Notes: generated by a model from the sequence alone, not told the origin. Counted from the stretch's first letter, positions 16,853 through 25,149 are shown. The stretch: 64,000 bases of DNA from Leptolyngbyaceae cyanobacterium (GCA_036703985.1 DATNQN010000128.1:1-64000), one strand, 5' to 3'. Numbers and translations: made by a program.

Positions 16853-18504
16853 TGGCTAACCCTTTTTTTCAAACCATTACCATATTGCCGACGCAACTCC
16901 CTAGCACGAAGCTGCGTCAGGTTGCCACGGGAGGCCAGATACTCGGATCGCTCCTTCCAATTCCGAACCCGGTCAACAACGGTATCCGCAAAATCGATGT
17001 CGATCAGGTAGATACGGTCACGGCGTCCAATCCCGTGACTGGTGCGGTACAAAATTTTGTAGGCAAGGTAGTCAATACTCTCAAGAAGTTTTTCGGTTTT
17101 GCATGGCCTGCTATAGTTCGGATTCTCCCGCGATCGTTTTCTGAGTTGTGGTCAACTATTGTTACGGTCGGTTTCACTCTTTGGACTTTCGACTGGAACC
17201 AGACGGATAACGCCCTCAGAGAGCAGATCAAACAAAATAACAATCAGATTCTCAATGCAGCAGCGGGTGCTTTGGGTACTTACTTGGGTTGGGGTGCGGT
17301 GCGCTTGGTGCAGATGGGAGTGTCGAAACTGATCAAGACAGACGGACGCGATCGCAGTTTGGATATCAGAGTGCCGATAGTTTCCCCTCGCGTCGCTGCG
17401 GCATTAGCTGAAGAAGGAAACGACGAAGTGAGAGGGCAGATGATAGCTCTGCTCACTCAGATCAAGCAAGCGCAAGTTAAAAATGCTTTCCTTGGTTTCA
17501 TGCTGACGGCTAGGCAGATGGAGTTGTTTGGCATGAAATCCATCCAACCTGCTAAAGCTTCAGATAATTTTTCTCAAAAAACCCAACCTAAGCCAGATAG
17601 CTTCGCACAAAGATGGGAAGATTTTGTTAACAAGCTTCCCGAACGCTGGCAACAACCTTTAGAAAATCTCACAGAAAACTTCGTAGAAGCAGTAATTGAA
17701 GCAGGCTACATCTTAGGCGCTGAAGCGGATGCAGCGTATATGCTAGCCAAGTCTGCGGTAAGGGATGCACGAGGGCCTGAAAAAACGATCGTCGTACAAC
17801 CCGATAAGCGACTGGAGCGCGACAAATATATCGTGACGGGGCCGCAAGAATTCGTACAAGAGGAAGTGCAGCGCATTCAACACCAGCATCAATTGATGGA
17901 GAAAAAAGACGTAGGAATCATCATCGGAGAACGGCTAGAAGATTCGCTACAGAAAAAGCCGATGGTGCGGCAATTAAAAATCAGGTGGAACACCGTAAAA
18001 GAACCGCCGTTAGTTCATCAAGACGGGCAAGTTGGAAAGTTTTCGGAAGTTAATATTCCCAAAGTCCGCGTCGGATTATCGTGGCGAGAAGTCAAGGTGG
18101 CTGCGGATGAATTTTTGAGGGGAAATCCCTACTGGCAAATTACTTACAAATGTTGGGAACGAGATTCTTATATCGGTGACTTGGTAGTGTCTGGCAATAA
18201 CGAGGAAGAGTGCGAAAGAAGGGCGAAAAAGTTAAAGCTGCTGATGCCTTCCGGGGTTGATTTGAGGGGAGGGACTCCCTTAAAAAGAAGTCCTAATTCT
18301 GCTCAGTTTCGCTATGCGGCTAAACAATTTTTTCCCCACGACTGTACTTTGACTGTAGTGAAAAATTCCCTAGATGACGCGGAAAGACGCGATCGGCGGG
18401 GCAAGTATCGAATGGATAATCCCGAAGATCGGGTTTTCGATACGGTGATTAAGGTGCGGCTTTATGGAGAACAGGAGCCTGATGGTTTTACTGGGTTTCG
18501 CTAA
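16852..18504 (+). CDS. large hypothetical protein with hydrophobic segment
   Basis: A 550-residue protein. A hydrophobic region at about 85-150 (FGFAWPAIVRILP and WSTIVTVGFTLWTFDWN) could enter a membrane. A helical middle follows (VRGQMIALLTQIKQAQVKNA; EAVIEAGYILGAEADAAYML). The C-terminal 170 residues look like a compact alpha/beta domain (IPKVRVGLSWREVKVAADEF... YWQITYKCWERDSYIGDLVV). It has no P-loop. It overlaps the convergent minus-strand gene by four bases at the stops. Function unknown; a membrane-associated virion or injection component is possible. Confidence 0.65.
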   Translation: MANPFFQTITILPTQLPSTKLRQVATGGQILGSLLPIPNPVNNGIRKIDVDQVDTVTASNPVTGAVQNFVGKVVNTLKKFFGFAWPAIVRILPRSFSELWSTIVTVGFTLWTFDWNQTDNALREQIKQNNNQILNAAAGALGTYLGWGAVRLVQMGVSKLIKTDGRDRSLDIRVPIVSPRVAAALAEEGNDEVRGQMIALLTQIKQAQVKNAFLGFMLTARQMELFGMKSIQPAKASDNFSQKTQPKPDSFAQRWEDFVNKLPERWQQPLENLTENFVEAVIEAGYILGAEADAAYMLAKSAVRDARGPEKTIVVQPDKRLERDKYIVTGPQEFVQEEVQRIQHQHQLMEKKDVGIIIGERLEDSLQKKPMVRQLKIRWNTVKEPPLVHQDGQVGKFSEVNIPKVRVGLSWREVKVAADEFLRGNPYWQITYKCWERDSYIGDLVVSGNNEEECERRAKKLKLLMPSGVDLRGGTPLKRSPNSAQFRYAAKQFFPHDCTLTVVKNSLDDAERRDRRGKYRMDNPEDRVFDTVIKVRLYGEQEPDGFTGFR

Positions 18505-18704
18505 GGCCAAATCTGACCGTGAGGAAATAAGTATCCCGCGATCGGCATATAATTCGGTGGATAAGATTGGGTCGAGATTTTCGGCTTACCCCAAAAAACT
18601 CGCACGTCCCAAGTATCCCATTTTGTATTTGGAGCTTCGATCGGCGTAGATAGGGCTGTTGCCACTTTAGTTTTAATGTTTATATCGCCGTTGCTAACAA
18701 TCAT
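18501..18704 (-). CDS. small hypothetical protein
   Basis: A 67-residue protein, start chosen at the ATG at 18704 because it overlaps the upstream stop in the ATGA arrangement used throughout this operon. It begins MIVSNGDINIKTKVATALST, a beta-type sequence. No family recognised. Confidence 0.55.
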   Translation of the reverse strand: MIVSNGDINIKTKVATALSTPIEAPNTKWDTWDVRVFWGKPKISTQSYPPNYMPIAGYLFPHGQIWP

Positions 18705-19498
18705 AATATTCTGATCGCCACCGAACAAGAACTGTTTAGATTAACCCAAGTTTCTCCATCAATTTGCGTTTGCGATAATGGAGATAAACCGCCAGCGCCC
18801 AAAATGCCAAAATCAGCGCTGGTTTGCCCGATGGTATTGCGGTTGCCCTGTGATTGGTTGAGAATCAAGCGCTTGTGTAAATCCCTCCCCCCTCCGATAT
18901 TGATATTAGTCGGGCCTTGGTCTATTCCGATATTTACATCAGAATAATTATTGTGAAAAGGAACGATCAGAGGCGATCGCAGTTTGCTGCAAATTGAATC
19001 GTTTGGAGTGAAGCCGAAAACAGAATTGTTATCCCACCAGTCCGCTTTCGTCATTGGGAAGAAAAACCCCACGTTAAAAAGCCCTTGATTGCTATCAGCC
19101 TTTACCCCAGATATCAAAGCAATTTCGGCGCTTTTGAACGTACATATTTTAATTGGGAAATTTTCACCAGAGCCGTATGCTATATTGGCCGAATTCCCAA
19201 GGCTATCACTAAAAATAGGCCATTGATTTTGAAGCGTATTGGCGCTATAACCGTCCCCTCCCCAAGCCTGGATTTTGATGTTAGTTGTAGTGCTATTTTC
19301 AACGGACATTCTCAAATAAGCTCTATCTTTCGGGGCTGACGTTAGTGGGGCGTCGATAGAAAAATGCAATTCATTCCCTGATGTTCCTGCTTCTTGAGTC
19401 CATCCTCCCATTGCAATAATTTTAGTAGTGATAGCTGCTCTTAGTAAAGCCGCCGTCCATTGTTGAGTAATCGTTTCTTGAGTGAGAGCTACTGGCAT
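18701..19498 (-). CDS. virion surface-like protein
   Basis: A 265-residue beta-rich protein with phage structural character: MPVALTQETITQQWTAALL at the start, then repeated aromatic and Gly-rich strands (AYLRMSVENSTTTNIKIQAW, FGFTPNDSICSK), and a late DGETWVNLNSS. No enzyme motif. It is in an operon with two similar small beta-rich proteins and the lysis genes, so a tail, fibre or coat role is plausible inference. Confidence 0.6.
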   Translation of the reverse strand: MPVALTQETITQQWTAALLRAAITTKIIAMGGWTQEAGTSGNELHFSIDAPLTSAPKDRAYLRMSVENSTTTNIKIQAWGGDGYSANTLQNQWPIFSDSLGNSANIAYGSGENFPIKICTFKSAEIALISGVKADSNQGLFNVGFFFPMTKADWWDNNSVFGFTPNDSICSKLRSPLIVPFHNNYSDVNIGIDQGPTNINIGGGRDLHKRLILNQSQGNRNTIGQTSADFGILGAGGLSPLSQTQIDGETWVNLNSSCSVAIRIL

Positions 19499-19503
19499 AA
19501 ATA

Positions 19504-19920
19504 TTATCCGAAATAATATAAATTACAAACTCCTTCAATATTGGTTGTCAAAAGATTTTCAACTAAAATATTAAAAGAGTTGCCAACAAATATAGGAGTT
19601 GGAGCGAAATTTAAAAATAAAGGAGAAGAATTCACTCCTAAAACGCAATCGAAAATACATCCATGACTGTTGTATCCCCACGTTCTCGGTTTTTGATAGC
19701 TGGGTCGCGATTTGTCGGTATTCATCGCAGATGCGGAATTGTAACATCTGATTCTCATTGCATGAGCGGCTTCTATCTTGTAGAAAAATGCTAGGTTTAC
19801 CGCTCTCAAGTAAGCAGCAGACTGCAAAGAAGAAATACTATAGGGGATAGTTTCTACTTTGGCACTTATCGCGCTTGCATTGCTTCCTTGCGTACTGCTG
19901 TACTCTTCAAAATAAGTCAT
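19504..19920 (-). CDS. virion surface-like small protein
   Basis: A 138-residue protein with beta-rich C-terminal half (SPLFLNFAPTPIFVGNSFNI). It is three bases from the preceding gene and five from the following one, in the same minus-strand operon. No recognised family. Confidence 0.55.
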   Translation of the reverse strand: MTYFEEYSSTQGSNASAISAKVETIPYSISSLQSAAYLRAVNLAFFYKIEAAHAMRIRCYNSASAMNTDKSRPSYQKPRTWGYNSHGCIFDCVLGVNSSPLFLNFAPTPIFVGNSFNILVENLLTTNIEGVCNLYYFG

Positions 19921-19923
19921 TTT

Positions 19924-20262
19924 TTACAATATCCACTGCCAAACGAGTATTTCACCAGCGAATCCGCCTGCGAAAAGATTTAAGCCAGCACCAGTATATT
20001 GCCCCTGTTCGACAAATTTCGATTCGTTGGGTCTGAGATTTAGACAAAGATTACTTGCCGGCACTGGGGTTGCCAATTTGTCTAAACAGAATAACAAATT
20101 TGATGTGGTAGATAAATTCGTAATGAGAAGTTTTATCCTACTTGCGTTTGCGTCTAGTACTTTCGCTACCGCCGTTGCGATCGTTATTCTTGTTTTCAAG
20201 ATATCGGAGCATTGAATAGAAAGAACTGGCGCTTGAATGTAGTTTTCTACAAAGTTTGTCAT
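19924..20262 (-). CDS. decoration-like virion protein
   Basis: A 112-residue protein. Its pattern RIKLLITNLSTTSNLLFCLD, followed by LRPNESKFVEQGQYTGAGLN and GEILVWQWIL, is the arrangement seen in many phage-encoded beta-sandwich proteins of about 110 residues (R-x-x-L-x-I-x-N, then x-L-x-P-x-E-S, then a final V-x-x-W). That resemblance is the main sequence argument for a virion origin. Its start overlaps the stop of the hydrolase gene by four bases. Confidence 0.6.
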   Translation of the reverse strand: MTNFVENYIQAPVLSIQCSDILKTRITIATAVAKVLDANASRIKLLITNLSTTSNLLFCLDKLATPVPASNLCLNLRPNESKFVEQGQYTGAGLNLFAGGFAGEILVWQWIL

Positions 20263-20882
20263 AGTTGATCGCCTGGAATGATGATGGTGGAAAAAATGTG
20301 GCGTTTATTTTGTGGAAGGGCTGGATCGTACCGAACATCTGTTTTTATCAGTTGCATAAAATTTCTGTGCCCCTGGCGCAACCTTCCCACGCAGCACCCG
20401 GCGCTAGCTAGACCGATATCGCCAGGGGGTTGATCGTATCCCCAATGCTGGTTTATTCCGAATAGTCCCCATTCGAGATCGTCACCCGTCCGCAGCATAT
20501 CTTTATTTTTGTCGCGATAGACGGCGACGGGTGCGACTTGAACGAGCGCTTCGTGCGGTTCCGAGTTACCGTGAGTGCCTACTTGCCACGATTCGTACTG
20601 ACCGAAGGCTATCCGGGCGGCTCCTTTCGGGTTCATCGGGCGCTGGGTGTACCAGCGTCCGGGCTCCGTTGTTGCGCTCCAACAGCCCAATAATTTAAGC
20701 TGAAAATCTAGCACCAAGCGGACATCATTGAATTGATTCGGCTCGTCATTGTTGAGGATGCCATTAGTGTCCATCCCCTCGACGTAGAGAATGTTTACCT
20801 CGCCTTTATTGGTGTCGAGTTTATAGCCTTTTCGACGGCAAAAGTTAACTATTCTCTCGATTGTATACGTGGGAATTGTCAT
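20259..20882 (-). CDS. putative cell-wall hydrolase (endolysin-like, SAGC motif)
   Basis: A 207-residue protein. The segment GLFGINQHWGYD...IGLASAGCCVG (about 138-168) has the His and Cys spacing of L,D-transpeptidase-like or related peptidase folds used by phage lytic enzymes (I-N-x-H-x-G, then S-A-G-C-x-V), followed by RQGHRNFMQLIKTD. The N-terminal part is VNILYVEGMD followed by LDFQLKLLGCWSATTEPG. Its start overlaps a holin-like gene by 38 bases in another frame, a normal phage lysis layout. The bond it would cut is not predictable. Confidence 0.65.
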   Translation of the reverse strand: MTIPTYTIERIVNFCRRKGYKLDTNKGEVNILYVEGMDTNGILNNDEPNQFNDVRLVLDFQLKLLGCWSATTEPGRWYTQRPMNPKGAARIAFGQYESWQVGTHGNSEPHEALVQVAPVAVYRDKNKDMLRTGDDLEWGLFGINQHWGYDQPPGDIGLASAGCCVGRLRQGHRNFMQLIKTDVRYDPALPQNKRHIFSTIIIPGDQL

Positions 20883-21222
20883 TGTTATTGTTGACCTCCA
20901 TGACTCTTTCCTTGGACACTGGTGGCGCGAATTCGCCGCTAAAATCTAGCGCTTTTTGGGTAATGATGATTTGATTTTGCAATCTGGCGATAATGTCGTC
21001 TCTTTTGGCTATTTCGCCTTTGAGGAAGTCGATTAATTCATCTTCTGATTCCTCTTGCTTCTGTTGTGTTTTGTCTCTTCTATTGATGAAATCTTTGGCC
21101 AATACTGCCCCGGCTATTAGGATAATTCCGATGATTTCTCCCCAAGCGAAAAAGTTTGGCAGCATAGCAGGCGATGGTTGTTCGGTGATGGTGGTAGTAG
21201 GTTGCTCGGTATGTTGCAGCAT
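20845..21222 (-). CDS. holin-like membrane protein with coiled coil
   Basis: A 125-residue protein starting at ATG 21222 (GTG at 21231 possible). A single hydrophobic helix (FFAWGEIIGIILIAGAVLA, about 24-42) is followed by a charged coiled coil (KTQQKQEESEDELIDFLKGE, then IAKRDDIIARLQNQ). One-helix proteins immediately upstream of an endolysin gene, and overlapping it, commonly act as holins or spanin-like accessory proteins. No sequence family was recognised, so the role rests on topology and position. Confidence 0.6.
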   Translation of the reverse strand: MLQHTEQPTTTITEQPSPAMLPNFFAWGEIIGIILIAGAVLAKDFINRRDKTQQKQEESEDELIDFLKGEIAKRDDIIARLQNQIIITQKALDFSGEFAPPVSKERVMEVNNNNDNSHVYNRENS

Positions 21223-21374
21223 AAGAATCACAATAATTCTTTACTCAATTCTGCTGCATCTACTCATTATTTCAGTGGCAAATCTAAAAAATTCATAAAG
21301 TCTTGATTTTAGGCAAGGTACATCACCAAAATATACTGTCCGACGTTTACGATGTGTCTCACCCCTTATGGGTT

Positions 21375-21611
21375 TTACCCCTCATTTTTGTCCTCGTTTT
21401 GTTGGGTGATGTCTCCAGTATTTGCACTTAGAAAGTCGCTGATAATTTTGTTTATCAAGTCGGTCAAGCTGATATTTCTAAGTGATGCTATCTCTTTTAT
21501 CTTTGTTAATTTCCACTGTGGAAGCTTCACCTTTAATAGTGAATTTCGCACGCTTCCATCTGGTTCTTTTTCCCCCTCCCCCCGTTTGGATTGTCTTCCT
21601 TTAATTCCCAC
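21375..21611 (-). CDS. ribbon-helix-helix-like DNA-binding protein
   Basis: A 78-residue protein with a GTG start at 21611, directly after the upstream stop (TAATGTG). The core NSLLKVKLPQWKLTKIKEIA, then LRNISLTDLINKIISDFL, is the beta-helix-helix pattern of CopG/Arc-type repressors. The ends are polar and disordered. It probably regulates the downstream lysis and surface genes, or itself. A 143-base gap separates it from the holin-like gene. Confidence 0.65.
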   Translation of the reverse strand: MGIKGRQSKRGEGEKEPDGSVRNSLLKVKLPQWKLTKIKEIASLRNISLTDLINKIISDFLSANTGDITQQNEDKNEG

Positions 21612-21612
21612 A

Positions 21613-21960
21613 TTACGGAATCAGTTCCTCTATTTGGATTGCCCAATTATTTGCATCGAATCGATTGCGCTTGATTTCAAAGATGCGATTGGTATACCCC
21701 AAAGAAATCAATTCTTGAGGGTAAAGGATTTCAGCTGACCTCCCTCTCGCATCCGGGAAAACCCGAAAGGCTAAAGAGGGAGGTAGAGGAATTGCTCCCC
21801 CGGTGCATCGAAATGCCAGCCAAGCGAATGAAGTTATGTTGTCCATGCCTCTGGGTGCGGCGAAGCTCAAGCGAAATATGCTTCGGTTGCTGGCGGTCGC
21901 GGTGAACGGTATCCAAACGGTGTGGACTGGGGTGACGGTTCCCAGGTTATTCCATTCCAT
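21613..21960 (-). CDS. hypothetical protein, virion-like block
   Basis: A 115-residue protein, beta-rich, with a pattern of small-molecule-free structural proteins: VWIPFTATASNRSIFRLSF, WLAFRCTGGAIPLPPSLAFR, NNWAIQIEELIP. Its start lies inside the upstream gene (14-base overlap). No family recognised. Confidence 0.55.
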   Translation of the reverse strand: MEWNNLGTVTPVHTVWIPFTATASNRSIFRLSFAAPRGMDNITSFAWLAFRCTGGAIPLPPSLAFRVFPDARGRSAEILYPQELISLGYTNRIFEIKRNRFDANNWAIQIEELIP

Positions 21961-22189
21961 AAGTGGCCAGTAGTTCGTCTCGCCTGTCGATGATGTCCCA
22001 CCCTTCGCCGCCGTACATATACTCTTCTAGCTCTTTCGGGGTGGCGGGTCTTAAAAGTCCGGTGTTGTAATCTTCTACGAACGCGCACCCGTCGCCTGTC
22101 TCGCTTGCTGTTTCCGTCCAGTCGGGGGGTGGGTTGAGCAGTGTTTCGGCAAATCCCGGATCGCCCGGTGTCATGATTCGTCTGCTCAT
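21947..22189 (-). CDS. small hypothetical protein
   Basis: An 80-residue acidic protein (LEEYMYGGEGWDIIDRRDEL). It lies three bases downstream of a 209-residue gene and overlaps the next. No domain recognised. Confidence 0.5.
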   Translation of the reverse strand: MSRRIMTPGDPGFAETLLNPPPDWTETASETGDGCAFVEDYNTGLLRPATPKELEEYMYGGEGWDIIDRRDELLATYGME

Positions 22190-22192
22190 AGG

Positions 22193-22822
22193 CTATGGGG
22201 CAGCTGGTGCGGCACTAATCACCATGTTCGCAAGGTGGGTTTGGGTGTAGTTTCCCGGATGGATTAGGGTTCCACCCGCGCTCACGACCTCATCAACCTT
22301 GGAAGGCTGACAAAACGACGATACGCTTCTGCCTTGGGCGTCAATCACCGAAACTTTTGGAGGGCGAGGGAACTGGCAGCCGTACCAGAGAATATCGTTG
22401 CTATCTGGAGTTTCGTGGCCACAGTTTGCCAGCTGATCGTAGAGGGGGTCAGAGGCTCTAATGTATGCGTAATTGATGGTATTGACATCAATTTTGATGT
22501 TTTTGTTCGTTCCCTTGGCTCTGCGGCGTCTTGGTGGATATCCCCATTTGATTTTCCATCCAGCTTGCTGGGCAGTGCTGATTTTCGATTCATCGATATA
22601 GCCGCTAGAAGATCCGGCTGTACCTTTCTTGGTGGCGGTATGTGGCCGGCAATTATTCGGATAAATCACCAACTTGTTGAAGTCAGCAGCGATGTCGATA
22701 TTCGCTTGTCCTAATTCAGCTTGATCTCCGCTGGCCGTGCGACTCTCGAATCCGTATAGGACATCAATTCCCGTAAAGGGTTTGATTTTCTTCCATTCTG
22801 GTTTGCGTCTGTTAACTGGCAT
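22193..22822 (-). CDS. hypothetical protein, possible structural protein
   Basis: A 209-residue protein. Basic N-terminus (MPVNRRKPEWKKIKPFTGID), then DLYGFESRTA-like strands, a basic linker PPRRRRAKGTNKN, and a C-terminal beta part ending PGNYTQTHLANMVISAAPAAP in fragments. No enzyme motif. Basic patches together with beta content suit a coat or nucleoprotein role, but this is guesswork. Confidence 0.55.
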   Translation of the reverse strand: MPVNRRKPEWKKIKPFTGIDVLYGFESRTASGDQAELGQANIDIAADFNKLVIYPNNCRPHTATKKGTAGSSSGYIDESKISTAQQAGWKIKWGYPPRRRRAKGTNKNIKIDVNTINYAYIRASDPLYDQLANCGHETPDSNDILWYGCQFPRPPKVSVIDAQGRSVSSFCQPSKVDEVVSAGGTLIHPGNYTQTHLANMVISAAPAAP

Positions 22823-22859
22823 AAGTTAGGTTGCTCCTAAAATCCTAGATCCTTCTGGA

Positions 22860-23186
22860 TTAGACCAGGATCGGGTGAACGGCGGTAACGGTTTGTACTT
22901 CGTAATTGCTGACGCTGCGGGTGGCTCGTCTGGCGATGGTGGGAGTGCCGCTAATGTCGATCGTTTGTTCCGCGCCGTAAGCGACTGAAATAGCACTCAC
23001 GTCCTGCCCCGTCGGGGCTGCGGCATTTTGTTCAACTTGGGCGGCTTCTAGCGATCGCAAAAAATTAACTACCACTAGCAAGCTATCCTCTTCATCTGGA
23101 TGAGTTGCCGCGCTTACCGTGATGCCGGGTGCGATCGTCGCTAACTTGGCTCTTAATTCTGCATTGGTGATTTTTCCGTCTGCCAT
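22860..23186 (-). CDS. hypothetical protein, first gene of a minus-strand operon
   Basis: A 108-residue protein starting MADGKITNAELRAKLATIAP. It has a helical segment EEDSLLVVVNFLRSLEAAQV and a beta C-terminus (AYGAEQTIDISGTP, then VSNYEVQTVTAVHPILV). It lies first in the minus-strand run 23186-18501, so its promoter is in 23187-23383. The length and layout resemble small phage structural proteins. No family was recognised. Confidence 0.55.
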   Translation of the reverse strand: MADGKITNAELRAKLATIAPGITVSAATHPDEEDSLLVVVNFLRSLEAAQVEQNAAAPTGQDVSAISVAYGAEQTIDISGTPTIARRATRSVSNYEVQTVTAVHPILV

Positions 23187-23383
23187 AAATTCATCTGTCC
23201 GAGGTTATGTTCGATACCCCGAACATAGCCCCATCTCCCGGTGGTTGCAATAGCCGGAAGTGGTTGCGGCGTCTTTGCTTGAGTAATGGACTTCGACTAG
23301 GGGATAAATTAAGAACCTTAAGGTTCTCGGATTGGTACACTTGGGTTAGTTGGGGTTGACAACTCTCTGTAAATATTTGTTAA

Positions 23384-23593
23384 GTGGCGGACAATCGACT
23401 TTACGACTTGATGAGCAGCCGATCGCGAAAGCGATTTTTGCGTAGGCGATACGGATATGGAAAGCTCCTACCGTACCAGCCTCATCCTAATTTGGTGAAA
23501 AGTTTGGCAAAGAAGACAGGCTTATCTAGAGAGATGGTTTGGCAGCAATTGCGGAAGGAGAGGAAGCAATTGCTATCGCGATCGGCCCGATGA
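23384..23593 (+). CDS. small basic protein, possible DNA-binding
   Basis: A 69-residue protein with a GTG start. It is very Arg/Lys-rich (SSRSRKRFLRRRYGYGK) and has a helix-turn-helix-like segment at the C-terminus (VKSLAKKTGLSREMVWQQLR). It is divergent from the operon that starts at 23186 and could regulate that promoter. Role inferred. Confidence 0.6.
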   Translation: MADNRLYDLMSSRSRKRFLRRRYGYGKLLPYQPHPNLVKSLAKKTGLSREMVWQQLRKERKQLLSRSAR

Positions 23594-23634
23594 GTCGGAA
23601 AATTTATTTAGTTATTCCGACTCTGTGCTAATTG

Positions 23635-24294
23635 ATGAAAGTTAAACTCATAACCCCTGCGTTGCTGGTAGGGATGCTGGCTTTTGGCGTGCCTGCTGCG
23701 AGTGCGCAAATTTCTCCAGCGGCAACTCATTTTTGCAATGGTCTAAATTACTCTGTGACCGATTTCAATAATGCGATCGCAGCTTACACGCGAGCGATTG
23801 CCGCCAATCCCAGATATGCCGAAGCTTATTTTTATCGCGGAAACTCTTACTATGCGAGAGGGCGTTGGCATAGGGGGAACCGGAACGACCTTCGGGGTGC
23901 GATCGCAAATTACAGTCAAGCTCTTAAACTAGGTTACCCGCGTCGAAACGACGTGCTATTTAACCGAGCAAACGCTCGCGGTGCGGTGGGCGATTATCGC
24001 GGCGCTTTGGCTGATTTCAATGAAGCGATCCGAACCGATCGCAGACCCGGTATCCGCCAATTTCGAGCTTTAGCTCATTACTTTTTGAGAAATCGCAATG
24101 CAGCGATCGCAGACTTGCAGGCAGTAGCAAACGCTCACTATCAATCTGGATCGACAGAAAGATACCAGTCAATAATGAATGTAATTGCGGCGATCAAAAA
24201 AGGACAAAATCCCACTAACTCTTACCCTAATAGTATTAGCTGGGCAATTAATGATTTTATTGAAGGAAAACGAACGAGATGCCCTTGGGATTGA
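23635..24294 (+). CDS. secreted TPR-repeat protein
   Basis: A 219-residue protein starting at ATG 23635. Signal peptide MKVKLITPALLVGMLAFGVP, with cleavage near ASAQ. Three or four tetratricopeptide units follow: FNNAIAAYTRAIAANPRYAE, AIANYSQALKLGYPRRNDVL, and ALADFNEAIRTDRRPGIRQF. TPRs mediate protein contacts in the periplasm. This looks like a cellular gene rather than a viral one, so it may be cargo of the block. Confidence 0.8.
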   Translation: MKVKLITPALLVGMLAFGVPAASAQISPAATHFCNGLNYSVTDFNNAIAAYTRAIAANPRYAEAYFYRGNSYYARGRWHRGNRNDLRGAIANYSQALKLGYPRRNDVLFNRANARGAVGDYRGALADFNEAIRTDRRPGIRQFRALAHYFLRNRNAAIADLQAVANAHYQSGSTERYQSIMNVIAAIKKGQNPTNSYPNSISWAINDFIEGKRTRCPWD

Positions 24295-24299
24295 AATAG

Positions 24300-24815
24300 T
24301 TAAACAACATCTTTAAGCTCTTTACCCACATACTTTGATACTAACTTTCCATTTCTGCGAAAGTAAGCGTACCAGTAAGGGCCGTGCGGACAAGAGTGAC
24401 AATTTGGTTTACCGCATTTGACTTTTTCTAATCGGTAAACGGTCGTACCGGATATTTCTTGTTTGACTACTTCTCTCCCCTTTTTAATGGGGATTTCTAA
24501 TGGCTCATCAATAGTCTTATGTAACAACTGGGGGGGTGTGTCTGCCACTTTGTTACATAAGACTGGGGTGTCGGGAGCATAAATCTTATGTAACAACTGG
24601 ACGGGCTTACGCTTGGGTTTGTTACATAAGATTAGGTCGGAGGCGTTGCAATGCCTTGTTATTCCGCCGTCCGTCCTCACTCCCCATTTGTGGATTTTTT
24701 CGCCAGTGAGGTGTCTGCCAGCGTCGAATTCATATAAAACTGTTCCTTGCCATCCTTCGCATCGGTGAAAAACGCGATCGCCAGGGGATAGTTTTTTTGT
24801 ACTACTGGTTTCCAT
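24300..24815 (-). CDS. DUF6788-type zinc-motif protein with in-frame repeats
   Basis: A 171-residue protein. The N-terminus is SH3-like (LSPGDRVFHRCEGWQGTVLY). The middle has alternating LCNK and QLLHK motifs encoded by two tandem DNA hairpins (24516-24630). The C-terminus is the DUF6788 pattern RLEKVKCGKPNCHSCPHG followed by PYWYAYFRRNGK. Two Cys pairs could hold zinc. It is the last gene of the minus-strand operon from 27116 and overlaps the upstream gene by 14 bases. Function unknown; DUF6788 genes often travel with mobile DNA. Confidence 0.75.
   Translation of the reverse strand: METSSTKKLSPGDRVFHRCEGWQGTVLYEFDAGRHLTGEKIHKWGVRTDGGITRHCNASDLILCNKPKRKPVQLLHKIYAPDTPVLCNKVADTPPQLLHKTIDEPLEIPIKKGREVVKQEISGTTVYRLEKVKCGKPNCHSCPHGPYWYAYFRRNGKLVSKYVGKELKDVV
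24516..24630. repeat. two tandem hairpins with 12-bp arms inside a gene
   Basis: CTTATGTAACAA appears four times in alternating orientation, at 24516-24527 (+), 24550-24561 (-), 24585-24596 (+) and 24619-24630 (-). The starts are spaced 34, 35 and 34 bases. Each adjacent +/- pair is a perfect hairpin with a 22-base loop. The 69-bp period keeps the reading frame. The array is in the coding part that yields LCNK/QLLHK motifs. Confidence 0.85.
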
Positions 24816-25149
24816 TTCCGTGTCTGGGTGAGAGTACCATATCGCCGCGTTTTGGTTGGGGTATTTCCCCTAACTTTTGACGCAATCTTTCAATGGTTGA
24901 TTGCGCTGCGGCAAGTCTTTCTGTTAGTTCGTCAACGTCTTTTTTGTAGGATTCCATCATGTCGAAGGTGCAATCCTTGTCATAGGTGTAAGCTCGGATG
25001 TAGCAATAAAATTCACCTTCGATGACGTTTCCCCATTTGTCTTTTTTCTCAAAATAGTTGTCTCTGTCGTTGACGTAAAAAACGCTGCGCAACCTGCGTA
25101 GTGCTTCGGCTATTTCTTCTTTACTTCCGTCAATTCTGATTCCTGTCAT
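24802..25149 (-). CDS. hypothetical protein with C-terminal coiled coil
   Basis: A 115-residue protein. The first half is charged alpha/beta (SKEEIAEALRRLRSVFYVND). The second half is a coiled coil (KKDVDELTERLAAAQSTIER). No recognised domain. It precedes the DUF6788 gene in the same operon. Confidence 0.6.
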   Translation of the reverse strand: MTGIRIDGSKEEIAEALRRLRSVFYVNDRDNYFEKKDKWGNVIEGEFYCYIRAYTYDKDCTFDMMESYKKDVDELTERLAAAQSTIERLRQKLGEIPQPKRGDMVLSPRHGNGNQ

